From Gemmatimonadota bacterium (GTDB lineage Bacteria; Gemmatimonadota; Gemmatimonadetes; Gemmatimonadales; GWC2-71-9): 42,654 nucleotides of DNA. A model generated the notes under the pieces. That model worked only from the letters and a program-made list of their open reading frames with translations, had not been told where the DNA came from and ran no database searches. Every line of letters begins with the position of its first letter. The stretch's first letter is position 1. The DNA lies in assembly GCA_003222155.1 (NCBI GenBank), contig QHUU01000071.1, positions 1-42,654 of the forward strand, written 5' to 3'. The position numbers and the translations under genes are program-made. Below, piece after piece: positions 8,154-15,536 of this stretch.

Positions 8154-9452
8154 ATGCCCTCCTTCCACCGCATCGAAGAGCTGCCGCCGCTCGCGGGTCA
8201 GGGTGTGATCACGCGCGGCTGGGTGATGACCACCCGCTCGTCGGGCAAGATCGGGTTCGTGATGCTGCGGGATGGCACCGGATACCTGCAGGTCGTGCTG
8301 TCGAAGAAAGACCTGCCCGAGGCGGCGTGGGACGCGTTCGGCCGACTCACCCAGGAGACGTCGCTCGAGGTCGCCGGCATGGTGCGCGCCGACGCGCGCG
8401 CGCCGGGCGGGGTCGAGCTCACGGCATCCGACGTGAGGATCCTGGGACCGAGCGTCGATTTTCCGATCACGCCCAAGGAGCACGGCACCGCGTTCCTGTT
8501 CGAACACCGCCACCTGTGGCTCCGCAGCCGCCGCCAGGTGGCGATCGCGCGCGTGCGCCACGAGGTGATCCAGGCGATTCGTGACTTCTTCTACGAGCGG
8601 CATTTCGTCCTGGTCGACACGCCGATTCTCACGGGAGCGATCGGCGAGGCGGCGGGCCACCTGTTCGCCACCGAATACTTCGACCTGGGAACCGCCTACC
8701 TCGCCCAGACGGGGCAGCTCTACGTCGAGGCCGCGGCCGCGGCGCTCGGCAAGGTGTATTGCTTCGGACCCACGTTCCGGGCCGAAAAGTCGAAGACCCG
8801 TCGGCACCTGACCGAGTTCTGGATGGTGGAGCCGGAGGTGGCCTGGAACGACTCCGACGCCAACATGGGGCTGCAGGAGGAGTTCGTCAGTTACATCGTG
8901 GCGCGCTGCCTGGAGCGGCGCCGGGCCGAGCTCGCCGAGCTCGAGCGCGACGTGACAGCGCTCGAGGCCGTGCGGCCGCCGTTCCCCCGCATCACGTACA
9001 CGGACGCCGTGGCGAAGCTCCAGGCGCTCGGCGGCGACATGGAGTGGGGACGCGACCTGGGGGGCGACGAGGAGACGCTGCTCGCCAAGCAGTACGACCG
9101 CCCTGTGATGGTCTTCAACTATCCCAAGGCGGTGAAGGCCTTCTATATGAAGGAGAATCCCGCCGACCCCCGCACGGTCCTCAACAACGACATGCTCGCG
9201 CCCGAAGGCTACGGGGAGATCATCGGGGGCAGCCAGCGCGAGGACGACTACGACAAGCTGCTCGCCCGCATCCGCGCGGACAAACTACCCGAAGACGCCT
9301 ACAGCTGGTACCTGGACTTGCGCAAGTTTGGCACGTTCGTGCACGCCGGGTTCGGGCTCGGCGTCGAGCGCACGGTGGCGTGGATCTGCGGCATCGCGCA
9401 CATCCGCGAGGCGATCGCGTTCCCCCGGACACTGTACAAGCTGTGGCCGTGA
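8154..9452 (+). CDS. asnS: Asparaginyl-tRNA synthetase
   Basis: A class IIb aminoacyl-tRNA synthetase of 432 residues. An N-terminal OB-fold anticodon domain (about residues 15-105) is followed by the catalytic core with motif 2 FRAEKSKTRRHLTEFWMVEPE and motif 3 GFGLGVERTVAWICG near the C-terminus. LTEFWMVEPE and GEIIGGSQRE are typical of AsnS rather than AspS, and the inserts of bacterial AspS are absent. It charges tRNA-Asn directly. The start is a choice between ATG 8142 and ATG 8154: the first overlaps the apparent -10 box, so I prefer 8154. The only close upstream signal is the promoter, so asnS looks independently transcribed from recG. Confidence 0.95.
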   Translation: MPSFHRIEELPPLAGQGVITRGWVMTTRSSGKIGFVMLRDGTGYLQVVLSKKDLPEAAWDAFGRLTQETSLEVAGMVRADARAPGGVELTASDVRILGPSVDFPITPKEHGTAFLFEHRHLWLRSRRQVAIARVRHEVIQAIRDFFYERHFVLVDTPILTGAIGEAAGHLFATEYFDLGTAYLAQTGQLYVEAAAAALGKVYCFGPTFRAEKSKTRRHLTEFWMVEPEVAWNDSDANMGLQEEFVSYIVARCLERRRAELAELERDVTALEAVRPPFPRITYTDAVAKLQALGGDMEWGRDLGGDEETLLAKQYDRPVMVFNYPKAVKAFYMKENPADPRTVLNNDMLAPEGYGEIIGGSQREDDYDKLLARIRADKLPEDAYSWYLDLRKFGTFVHAGFGLGVERTVAWICGIAHIREAIAFPRTLYKLWP

Positions 9453-9628
9453 CACGCGAACCACGCTCGGGCTATCTCGCAGGCGGCTTCGTCGTCCTGC
9501 TCGTGGTCCTGTGCGGGCTGTTCTACTACAAGTGGGGCGGCGCGATCCGCACGGTGTCGGGCGTGCGCGCGCTGGGCCGGTGGTCGGGGACGGCCGAGGG
9601 GCTCACCACGGGCTACCGTCGCTCCTGA
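9449..9628 (+). CDS. Small single-pass membrane protein, 59 residues
   Basis: Starts with GTG inside the asnS stop (GTGA overlap) and ends at TGA 9626-9628. It has a short basic N-terminus, one strongly hydrophobic segment (AGGFVVLLVVLCGLFYY, about residues 11-27) and a basic, glycine-rich tail. I do not recognise a family. The overlap with asnS and the clean signal-anchor shape support a real gene. In another frame the following DNA encodes a second hydrophobic segment, so this may be the front half of a two-helix protein broken by a frameshift near 9620. Confidence 0.5.
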   Translation: MTREPRSGYLAGGFVVLLVVLCGLFYYKWGGAIRTVSGVRALGRWSGTAEGLTTGYRRS

Positions 9629-9723
9629 TCCTGGCGCGCGAGACGCGCCCGCGTGTGGCGGTCGCCGTGGCGCTGGGCGCGTGGGTGCTGGCGACCGCGG
9701 CCGGGCTCGTGGCGGGGGCGTAG
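9580..9723 (+). CDS. Possible small membrane ORF or frameshifted continuation
   Basis: An open frame of 47 codons from GTG 9580 to TAG 9721-9723, overlapping the previous small gene by 49 bases. Its second half reads LLILARETRPR followed by a hydrophobic helix (VAVAVALGAWVLATAAGLVA). The helix looks like a genuine membrane segment, but the start has no ribosome-binding site and the first part is unremarkable. It could instead be the C-terminal half of the preceding gene. It ends one base before the convergent mazG stop. Confidence 0.25.
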   Translation: MVGDGRGAHHGLPSLLILARETRPRVAVAVALGAWVLATAAGLVAGA

Positions 9724-9724
9724 C

Positions 9725-10474
9725 TCAGCGCGCCTTCACCTCATCCCACAACCGGTCCAGGTCGGCCAGACCCGCGCGTCCGAGATCGAGCCCGCGCTGC
9801 TCGGCCAGCCGTTCCACGGCCTCGAACCGCCGCGTAAACTTGTCGTTCGCTTGCTCGAGCGCCGCGCGCGGATCGATCGTGAGTTTGCGGGCAACATTCA
9901 CCACCGCGAACAGGAGATCGCCGAGCTCGTCTTGCAACCTTTCCCGTTCCCCCTTTCCCGTCTCCCGCTCCAGCTCGGCCAGCTCCTCTTTGACCTTCTG
10001 TATCGGTCCCGTCGCGTCCGGCCAGTCGAACCCCACGCCCGCGGCCCGTTCCTGCAGCCGGTACGCCATCAGCAGGGGGGGCAACATCGGTGGCAGGCCG
10101 TCAAGGACGCCGCGTTGTCCCTTTCCCTTTTCCCGTTTCCCGCGCTCCCACGATTGCGGCTTTTCGCCGCGCCCGAACAGGTGCGGATGCCGTCGCCGCA
10201 TCTTTTCCTCGACCCCGCGTGTCACGGTCTCCGCGTCGAACTCGCCGCGCTCTTCCCCGATCACAATCTGGAAGGCGAGATGCAGCAGCAGGTCGCCAAG
10301 CTCGTCGCGCACGGCGTCGGGCTCCCCCCGACGCAACGCCTGGTCGAGCTCGAGCGCTTCCTCCACGAGGTACGGGCGCAGCGTGTCGCGGGTCTGGACG
10401 TGGTCCCAGGGGCAGCGCACGCGCAGGTCGCGCACCAGCGCGAGGGCGCGCGCGAGGGCGGTGTCACCAGGCAT
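9725..10474 (-). CDS. mazG: MazG, nucleoside triphosphate pyrophosphohydrolase
   Basis: MazG hydrolyses NTPs and dNTPs to monophosphates and PPi and lowers (p)ppGpp-linked stress signals. The 249-residue protein has two MazG domains. The first carries YLVEEALELDQAL and DELGDLLLHL (about residues 30-72), the second VKEELAELE and DELGDLLFAVVN (about 165-200); both supply the E...ExxD metal-binding pattern. HPHLF and GVGFDWPD are also family hallmarks. Two stretches, ERGKREKGKGQRG in the interdomain linker and ETGKGERER inside domain two, are coded by G-tract repeats and lie where the E. coli protein has unrelated sequence. It is the only minus-strand gene in the first 25 kb, divergent from alr. 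Confidence 0.95.
   Translation of the reverse strand: MPGDTALARALALVRDLRVRCPWDHVQTRDTLRPYLVEEALELDQALRRGEPDAVRDELGDLLLHLAFQIVIGEERGEFDAETVTRGVEEKMRRRHPHLFGRGEKPQSWERGKREKGKGQRGVLDGLPPMLPPLLMAYRLQERAAGVGFDWPDATGPIQKVKEELAELERETGKGERERLQDELGDLLFAVVNVARKLTIDPRAALEQANDKFTRRFEAVERLAEQRGLDLGRAGLADLDRLWDEVKAR
9943..9966 (-). repeat. G-tract repeat in mazG, site 1
   Basis: Read on the minus strand, four G-runs of 3-5 bases are separated by GAC/AAA/AAC-type spacers (GGG, GGG, GGGGG, GGG). This meets the pattern of an intramolecular G-quadruplex and encodes ETGKGERER in the second MazG domain. Confidence 0.7.
10119..10149 (-). repeat. G-tract repeat in mazG, site 2
   Basis: Five GGG runs on the minus strand (plus-strand CCC at 10119, 10125, 10132, 10139 and 10147) with spacers AAA, AAAA, AAAC and AGCGC. 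It encodes the basic linker ERGKREKGKG between the two MazG domains and resembles the ribE repeat. Confidence 0.75.
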
Positions 10475-10520
10475 CGGGTCTCCGGAGCAGCCGGGGTGGC
10501 GGGGAATCTAGCAGGCGGGT

Positions 10521-10526
10521 TATCAT
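10521..10526 (+). promoter_or_regulatory. Possible -10 box for alr
   Basis: TATCAT lies 10 bases before the GTG start of alr in the 62-base divergent gap with mazG, the same distance as in the asnS promoter. No convincing -35 is seen 17 bases upstream, so this is a weak call. Confidence 0.35.
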
Positions 10527-10536
10527 ACGCGCGCCT

Positions 10537-11628
10537 GTGAACGCGTCTCCGAGCGGGCGCGACGCGCGCGCCTGGGTCGAAGTGGACCTCGCCGCGGTCG
10601 TCGAAAACGCCCGCACCGTGGCACGCGTGGCGGGTACACGGCTCCTCCCGGTGGTGAAGGCGAACGCGTACGGGGTGGGAGCCGTTGCCGTTTCCCGGGC
10701 GCTGGAGCCGCTCGAGCCCTGGGGCTACGGCGTCGCGACGATCGAGGAGGGGGCCGAGCTGCGGGCCGCGGGGATCGCACGGCCGGTGCTCGTGTTCATG
10801 CCGGCCCGACCCGACCTGTTCGAAGCCTATCACGCGCTGCGGTTGACGCCGGCGCTCGGTGACCGGGCCAGCATTGGTGCCTGGATCGCGCGCGAGGGGC
10901 GCGGCGGCGCGTTTCACCTCGAGATCGACACGGGGATGGGTCGGTCGGGCGTGCGCTGGGACGAGGTCGAGCCGCTCGCCCATCTGGTGGATACACCGTA
11001 CCTCGAGGGCTGCTATACGCATTTTCACTCGGCCGACCGGGGCGACGGCTCGGCCGACGCGCAGCTCGAGCGTTTCAAGGCTGCGGTGGCACGCCTGGTG
11101 CGCCGGCCGTCGATTCTGCACGTGGCCAACAGCGCGGCGGCCTTCCGGGGCAGGCCGTTCGCGCAGGACATGATCCGCCCCGGCATCTATCTGTACGGCG
11201 CCTCGGCCGGCGAGGGGTTGCCGAGCGGCAAACCCGCGATCGCGCTGCGCGCGCGCGTGGTGAGCGTGCGCAAGGTGCGGCGGGGCGAGAGCGTCAGCTA
11301 CGGCGCGTCCTGGACTGCGTCGCGCGATACCACCGTAGCCACGCTGGCAATCGGCTACGCCGACGGGGTGCGCCGCCTGCTCGGTCGCGAGGCCGCAGCG
11401 ACCGTGGTCCTGAGCGGCGCGCGCTGTCCGGTGGTCGGGCGCGTGACGATGGACCTCACGATGGTCGACGTGGGCGCCGGGCGCGCCGCCGTGGGTGACG
11501 TCGCGACGCTCATCGGGGAGGCGGACGGGCTGGGCAACACGCTGGACCAGGTCGCCGCCTGGAGCGGCGCGTTGCCGCACGAGCTGCTGGCTGGGCTCGG
11601 GCCGCGGCTGCCGCGCCTGTACCGGTGA
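10537..11628 (+). CDS. alr: Alanine racemase
   Basis: This PLP enzyme interconverts L- and D-alanine and supplies D-Ala for peptidoglycan. The 363-residue protein starts with the barrel strand AWVEVDLAAVVENAR. The Schiff-base lysine is K41 in VVKANAYGVGA and the second catalytic base is Y255 in VSYGASW. The PLP-phosphate region and dimer motifs are visible in NSAAAF...MIRPGIYLYG and IGYADGVRR...CPVVGRVTMDLTMVDV. The GTG at 10537 is the first plausible start after the divergent gap; upstream codons read into mazG antisense. The stop overlaps deoB as GTGA, so alr leads a long chain of overlapping genes. Confidence 0.97.
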   Translation: MNASPSGRDARAWVEVDLAAVVENARTVARVAGTRLLPVVKANAYGVGAVAVSRALEPLEPWGYGVATIEEGAELRAAGIARPVLVFMPARPDLFEAYHALRLTPALGDRASIGAWIAREGRGGAFHLEIDTGMGRSGVRWDEVEPLAHLVDTPYLEGCYTHFHSADRGDGSADAQLERFKAAVARLVRRPSILHVANSAAAFRGRPFAQDMIRPGIYLYGASAGEGLPSGKPAIALRARVVSVRKVRRGESVSYGASWTASRDTTVATLAIGYADGVRRLLGREAAATVVLSGARCPVVGRVTMDLTMVDVGAGRAAVGDVATLIGEADGLGNTLDQVAAWSGALPHELLAGLGPRLPRLYR

Positions 11629-12794
11629 AGCGCGCCGCCATCATCGTGCTCGACGGGCTCGGCATCGGGACGTGTCCCGACCAGGCGGCCTACGGCGACG
11701 CAGGGTCGGACACGCTGGGGAACGTTGCGCGGACCGTGGGGGGACTGCGGCTGCCCAACCTGGAGCGGCTGGGGTTGGGAAAGTGCCGGTCCATCCCCGG
11801 ACTGGCGCCCGGCGTCAGTCCGAGCGCCGCGTTCGGCGTGGCGTTGCCGCGATCGCAGGGGAAGGACTCGACCACGGGGCATTGGGAGATCTGCGGCGTC
11901 GTGCTCGAGCGCGCGTTCCGGACGTACCCGAACGGCTTCCCTACGTCTCTGCTGGACGACTTTGCGCGACGCACCGGCCGTGGTTGGTTGGGCAACCGGC
12001 CCGCCTCAGGAACTCAGATCATCGCCGAGCTGGGCGAGGAGCACCAGCGCACGGGCAAGTGGATCGTATATACATCGGCGGACTCGGTGTTCCAGGTGGC
12101 GGCGCACGAGCACACCGTGCCGTCGGACGAGCTGTATCGGGGCTGTCGGGCGGCGCGGGACCTGCTCGTCGGCGAGCACGCGGTGAGCCGGGTGATCGCC
12201 CGGCCGTTCACGGGGCAGCCGGGCGCGTACCAGCGGACGCCCGGCCGCAAGGACTTTTCGATCGAGCCGGTGGGCGAGACGCTGCTCGACCGGCTCGCCG
12301 CGGCTGGCGTGCCGCGGGTCGGGATCGGGAAGGTGGACGACCTGTTCGCGGGCCGGAACATCGCGAGCGAGCACACACCGACCAACCGGGACGCCTACCG
12401 GCTGGTCGAGCGAGCGCTGGACGAGACCGAGAGGGGATTCATTTTCGTGAACGTGATCGAGTTCGACCAGACGTGGGGGCACCGCAACGACGTCGCGGGG
12501 TTTCATGAGGGGCTGCGCGAGCTCGACGCCTGGATTCCCCGGCTCGAGGCCCGCGCCACCGGAGACGACGTGATCATCCTGACCGCCGACCACGGGAACG
12601 ACCCGACGACCCCGTCGACCGATCACTCCCGGGAGGCGGTGCCGATCCTCGTGCTGGGGAGCCGCGTGCGGGCGCGTCCGTTGGGCGAGCGGCGCAGCTT
12701 CGCCGACATGGGCGCGACCGTGGCCGATTTTTTCGGGGTGGCGCCCCCCCCGCTCGCGGCCGGGACGTCGTTCCTGCCGGAGATCCGGACTTGA
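11625..12794 (+). CDS. deoB: Phosphopentomutase
   Basis: DeoB moves phosphate between C1 and C5 of ribose or deoxyribose, linking nucleoside breakdown to the pentose phosphate pathway. The 389-residue protein belongs to the alkaline phosphatase superfamily. Visible dimetal-site elements are D10 in VLDGLGIG, the phosphoacceptor Thr in KDSTTGHWEI (about residue 84), FDQTWGHRND and TADHGNDPTTPSTDHSRE near the C-terminus. The cap-domain segment with RPFTG and HTPTNRDAY is also typical. The GTG start overlaps the alr stop and the stop overlaps cdd (TTGA). Next to cdd it forms a short nucleoside salvage pair. A run of eight C near 12744 lies close to the 3' end without breaking the frame. Confidence 0.97.
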   Translation: MKRAAIIVLDGLGIGTCPDQAAYGDAGSDTLGNVARTVGGLRLPNLERLGLGKCRSIPGLAPGVSPSAAFGVALPRSQGKDSTTGHWEICGVVLERAFRTYPNGFPTSLLDDFARRTGRGWLGNRPASGTQIIAELGEEHQRTGKWIVYTSADSVFQVAAHEHTVPSDELYRGCRAARDLLVGEHAVSRVIARPFTGQPGAYQRTPGRKDFSIEPVGETLLDRLAAAGVPRVGIGKVDDLFAGRNIASEHTPTNRDAYRLVERALDETERGFIFVNVIEFDQTWGHRNDVAGFHEGLRELDAWIPRLEARATGDDVIILTADHGNDPTTPSTDHSREAVPILVLGSRVRARPLGERRSFADMGATVADFFGVAPPPLAAGTSFLPEIRT

Positions 12795-13192
12795 GTGCGG
12801 AGCTGGTGCGCCGGGCCCGCGCGGTCAAGCAGCACGCCTACTGTCCCTACAGCAAGTTTCGCGTCGGTGCGGCGCTCGAGGCGGCCGACGGCGGGGTGTA
12901 CGTCGGGACGAACGTCGAGAGCGCCTCGTACGGGCTCACGATCTGCGCCGAGCGGATGGCGATCGGGGCGGCCGTGGCGGACGGGGGAGGAGCGGGGACG
13001 CGGGCGTTCCGTCGCATCGTGGTGGCGACCGACGTCGATCCACCGGCCTCGCCGTGCGGCGCCTGCCGCCAGCTGCTCGCCGAGTTCGGGCTCGATCTCG
13101 AAGTGATCGCAGTGGGGCCCAGGACCGAGCGGCGCTGGGTGTTGCGCGATCTCCTGCCGGACGCATTCGCCAAGCCGGCGCTCTCGCCATGA
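12791..13192 (+). CDS. cdd: Cytidine deaminase
   Basis: Converts cytidine and deoxycytidine to uridine and deoxyuridine. The protein has 133 residues, the length of the homotetrameric Cdd class. The zinc and catalytic residues are C52 and E54 in CAER and C89 and C92 in SPCGACRQ. The N-terminal YCPYSKFRVGAAL and TNVESASYG motifs bind the nucleoside. The start is TTG at 12791, overlapping the deoB stop by 4 bases; no ATG or GTG in this frame would keep the conserved N-terminus. Its partner deoB acts later in the same catabolic path. Confidence 0.96.
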   Translation: MSAELVRRARAVKQHAYCPYSKFRVGAALEAADGGVYVGTNVESASYGLTICAERMAIGAAVADGGGAGTRAFRRIVVATDVDPPASPCGACRQLLAEFGLDLEVIAVGPRTERRWVLRDLLPDAFAKPALSP

Positions 13193-14427
13193 TGGCGCGG
13201 CGCGCGATGCTGATCGCCGGCGTGGTGGTGGTGGCGGCTTGCGTGGAGCGTGTGTCCGCTCCCGGCGCTTGTCCGTTGTTCTGTCCCTCGGGTCAGATCC
13301 AGATCGTCGACACGGTGCTGACGGGCGTCATCTCGGGTGACTCGTCGTTCCGCGGCTACGTGACGGCGCCGCACGCCCCGCTGATGCTCGCGGCCGATCT
13401 CCCCGGTCTCGTGGACGGGCGGCCGATCTTTCGGATCAACGGCAGCGGCTCGCGCTTCGTGTTGAGCGCCGCCGATACCGGAGCGATCCTCGGCGCCGAC
13501 TCGGCGCGCCTGCAGCTCACCGTGGCGCGGCGCGACACCGGGGCGCACAATCTCTCGCTCGCCTTCTACCGGCTGCCCATCACGCTCGATTCCACGACCA
13601 CCTTCGCGGACCTGGCAGGGCCGTTCACCAACTCGCTCGTCAAGCGGGTGAACCTCGATACGCTGCTGGCGCGTCCGGGACGCAAGGACACCATCACCGG
13701 GGACAGCGCCGTGGTCGACACGCTCAACCATGTCCTGGCACTGAGCCTGAAGCTCGACACGGCGGCGGCGCGCTACGTGGGAACGGATTCCGGGACGGTC
13801 GCGTATGGGGTGCGCGTCTCGGCCGACTCGCGCGCCAGCATCGGGATCACCAAGGCGCTGACGTGGCAATGGTACCTGCGGGTCGACTCGGCCGGCACGC
13901 CGGTGGCGCGCACGCCGGGCTCGCTGGGCGCGGCCTTTGCGAGCTTCGTTTTCGACCCGCCGCCCCCGCCCCCCGATTCCACGCTGGCGGTGGGCGGCGT
14001 GCCGCCGGCCCGCAGCATCCTGCGCGTCGCGTTCCCGCGCTTCATCCGCGACTCGTCCCAGATCATCCGCGGGACGCTGACGCTCGTCCCTGCCGCTCCG
14101 GTGCAGGGCGTACCGTCGGATTCGTTCGTGGTCGAGGCGCACACCGTGTTCACCGACGTGGGCGCCAAGTCGCCGGTCATCGTCGACGCGACGCGCACCG
14201 ACACCGCCATCGTTCACGTCGGCGCGAGCGACACCGTGCGGATCGAGGTGACCAACCTGCTGCAGTTCTGGGCATCCGACACCACCCACGCGACGACGCT
14301 CGTGCTGCGCGCCCAGCAGGAAGCGACGTCCTTCTCGCTGATCCGGTTCTATCCCTCGCTCGCCCAGGCCTTCCGGCCGGCGCTGCGCATCACCTTCGTG
14401 CGACGCTTCCCCTTCGGGCAACCATGA
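13189..14427 (+). CDS. Lipoprotein of unknown function
   Basis: A 412-residue protein with a type II signal sequence: positive N-terminus (MMARR), hydrophobic core and lipobox VAAC at about residues 15-18. The mature part is rich in Ser, Thr, Asp and beta-forming residues, with a six-proline run before DSTLAVGG near residue 265. I recognise no catalytic motif. The ATG overlaps the cdd stop (ATGA) and the stop overlaps the next outer-membrane gene (ATGA), so the lipoprotein and the barrel are probably made together and may form one surface complex. Sorting to the outer membrane is inferred. Confidence 0.7.
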   Translation: MMARRAMLIAGVVVVAACVERVSAPGACPLFCPSGQIQIVDTVLTGVISGDSSFRGYVTAPHAPLMLAADLPGLVDGRPIFRINGSGSRFVLSAADTGAILGADSARLQLTVARRDTGAHNLSLAFYRLPITLDSTTTFADLAGPFTNSLVKRVNLDTLLARPGRKDTITGDSAVVDTLNHVLALSLKLDTAAARYVGTDSGTVAYGVRVSADSRASIGITKALTWQWYLRVDSAGTPVARTPGSLGAAFASFVFDPPPPPPDSTLAVGGVPPARSILRVAFPRFIRDSSQIIRGTLTLVPAAPVQGVPSDSFVVEAHTVFTDVGAKSPVIVDATRTDTAIVHVGASDTVRIEVTNLLQFWASDTTHATTLVLRAQQEATSFSLIRFYPSLAQAFRPALRITFVRRFPFGQP

Positions 14428-15536
14428 CGACTCGCATCGCCTGGGTCGTCGGCGTGGTGCTGGTGGGCCCGGCCCTTGCGGGCCGGGCCAAGGCCGCCGC
14501 CCAGGATTCCCAATTCGGGATCCGCGGATTGGGCACGCCCGGTCGGGGGGAATCGGTGCGTTCCCGCTCGACGGGGGGAGCGTTCGGTCCGTTCGACCCG
14601 CTCTCTCCGCTCACCGAAGCGGGGCTGGCGGACGTGCCGCAGCTCACCGCCACCGCGATGCAGAGCGCCTCGTACCGCGACGCCGAAATCGCCGGGACGA
14701 CGACCGCGTTGCGCGCCACGCGGTTTCCGCTGTTGAACGTCGCGGGGCGGGTGCATCGGCGACTCGCGATCGCCGCGGGGTTTACGACCTACCTCGACCG
14801 GTCGTGGGACGTGACGTTGCGCGACTCGGTCCTGCTGCGGGGTACGCTCGAACGTTACACCGACGAGGTCACGAGCGACGGGAGCATCGCCGATCTCCGG
14901 TTGGCGGCCGCCAGCCGGTTGACGCGCCGCATCGCGGTCGGCGCGGGCCTGCATCTGCTCGCCGGCTCGACGCGCGAGACCGCCGAGCGCCGCTTCGACG
15001 ACACGACCTTCCACACGGTGCAGCAGCTCGCCGAGGTGCGCTACTCCGGCATGGGCGTGTCGGGGAGCCTGCTGCTGGGCGTCGCCCCGGGGCTCAGCGT
15101 GATCGGCTGGGCCCGGGCGGACAACCGGTTGCGCGCCACGGTGGCCGACACGACGAGCGCCGAGACCGACCTGCCGCGCATGGCGGGAGGCGGGATGCTG
15201 TTTTCCCCCAGCCCGAGCGTCCGATTCGGCGGGTCGGTGGCATGGCGCGGTTGGGCGCGCGCCGGCGCCGGCGCGTTCGACACCTGGAGCTGGTCGGCGG
15301 GAGCGGAGATCGGTGGCGGGCGCATGCCGTTCCGGTTCGGGGTGCGGGGTGGCCAGCTGCCGTTCGGGCCGGGTACGATCGCACCGACCGAATTCGCCGC
15401 CGCCGCGGGGTCCGGGCGCGCGTTCGCCCAGGGGCGCGCGCTGCTCGATGTAGGTGTGGAGCGGCTGCAGCGTCGGGGAGGGGGACTCACCGAGCGCGTG
15501 TGGACCGCACTCGTGGGCCTCACCGTGCGTCCGTGA
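14424..15536 (+). CDS. Putative beta-barrel outer-membrane protein
   Basis: A 370-residue protein with an N-terminal signal peptide (hydrophobic VVGVVLVGPALA, cleavage expected near AKA/AAQ at about residue 26). The rest has alternating hydrophobic residues, many Gly, Arg and aromatic residues, and strand-like stretches such as RRIAVGAGLHLLAG and VRFGGSVAWRGWARAG, as in FadL/OmpP1-like or generic outer-membrane barrels. It ends in VGLTVRP rather than a terminal aromatic residue. Two palindromes lie in its first 110 bases: a perfect 10-bp hairpin at 14466-14489 and CCCAAT...ATTGGG just after. Neighbouring overlaps tie it to the lipoprotein upstream and mtaB downstream. Function unknown. Confidence 0.65.
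   Translation: MTTRIAWVVGVVLVGPALAGRAKAAAQDSQFGIRGLGTPGRGESVRSRSTGGAFGPFDPLSPLTEAGLADVPQLTATAMQSASYRDAEIAGTTTALRATRFPLLNVAGRVHRRLAIAAGFTTYLDRSWDVTLRDSVLLRGTLERYTDEVTSDGSIADLRLAAASRLTRRIAVGAGLHLLAGSTRETAERRFDDTTFHTVQQLAEVRYSGMGVSGSLLLGVAPGLSVIGWARADNRLRATVADTTSAETDLPRMAGGGMLFSPSPSVRFGGSVAWRGWARAGAGAFDTWSWSAGAEIGGGRMPFRFGVRGGQLPFGPGTIAPTEFAAAAGSGRAFAQGRALLDVGVERLQRRGGGLTERVWTALVGLTVRP
14466..14489. repeat. Perfect 10-bp GC hairpin with TTGC loop in the signal-peptide codons
   Basis: GGCCCGGCCC at 14466-14475 and its exact reverse complement at 14480-14489 flank the loop TTGC. It is in frame and codes the end of the signal peptide (VGPALAGRA). On the opposite strand the loop reads GCAA, as in the mtaB hairpin at 16141-16160. 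Confidence 0.75.

Noticed and set aside
8142-9452. Assignment of the synthetase as AspS
   Set aside because: LTEFWMVEPE, GEIIGGSQRE and the lack of the bacterial AspS insertion domain fit AsnS.
12847-14421. 524-codon open frame on the minus strand opposite cdd and the lipoprotein gene
   Set aside because: It has shadow-frame composition and no recognisable domain; the plus-strand genes have clear motifs.
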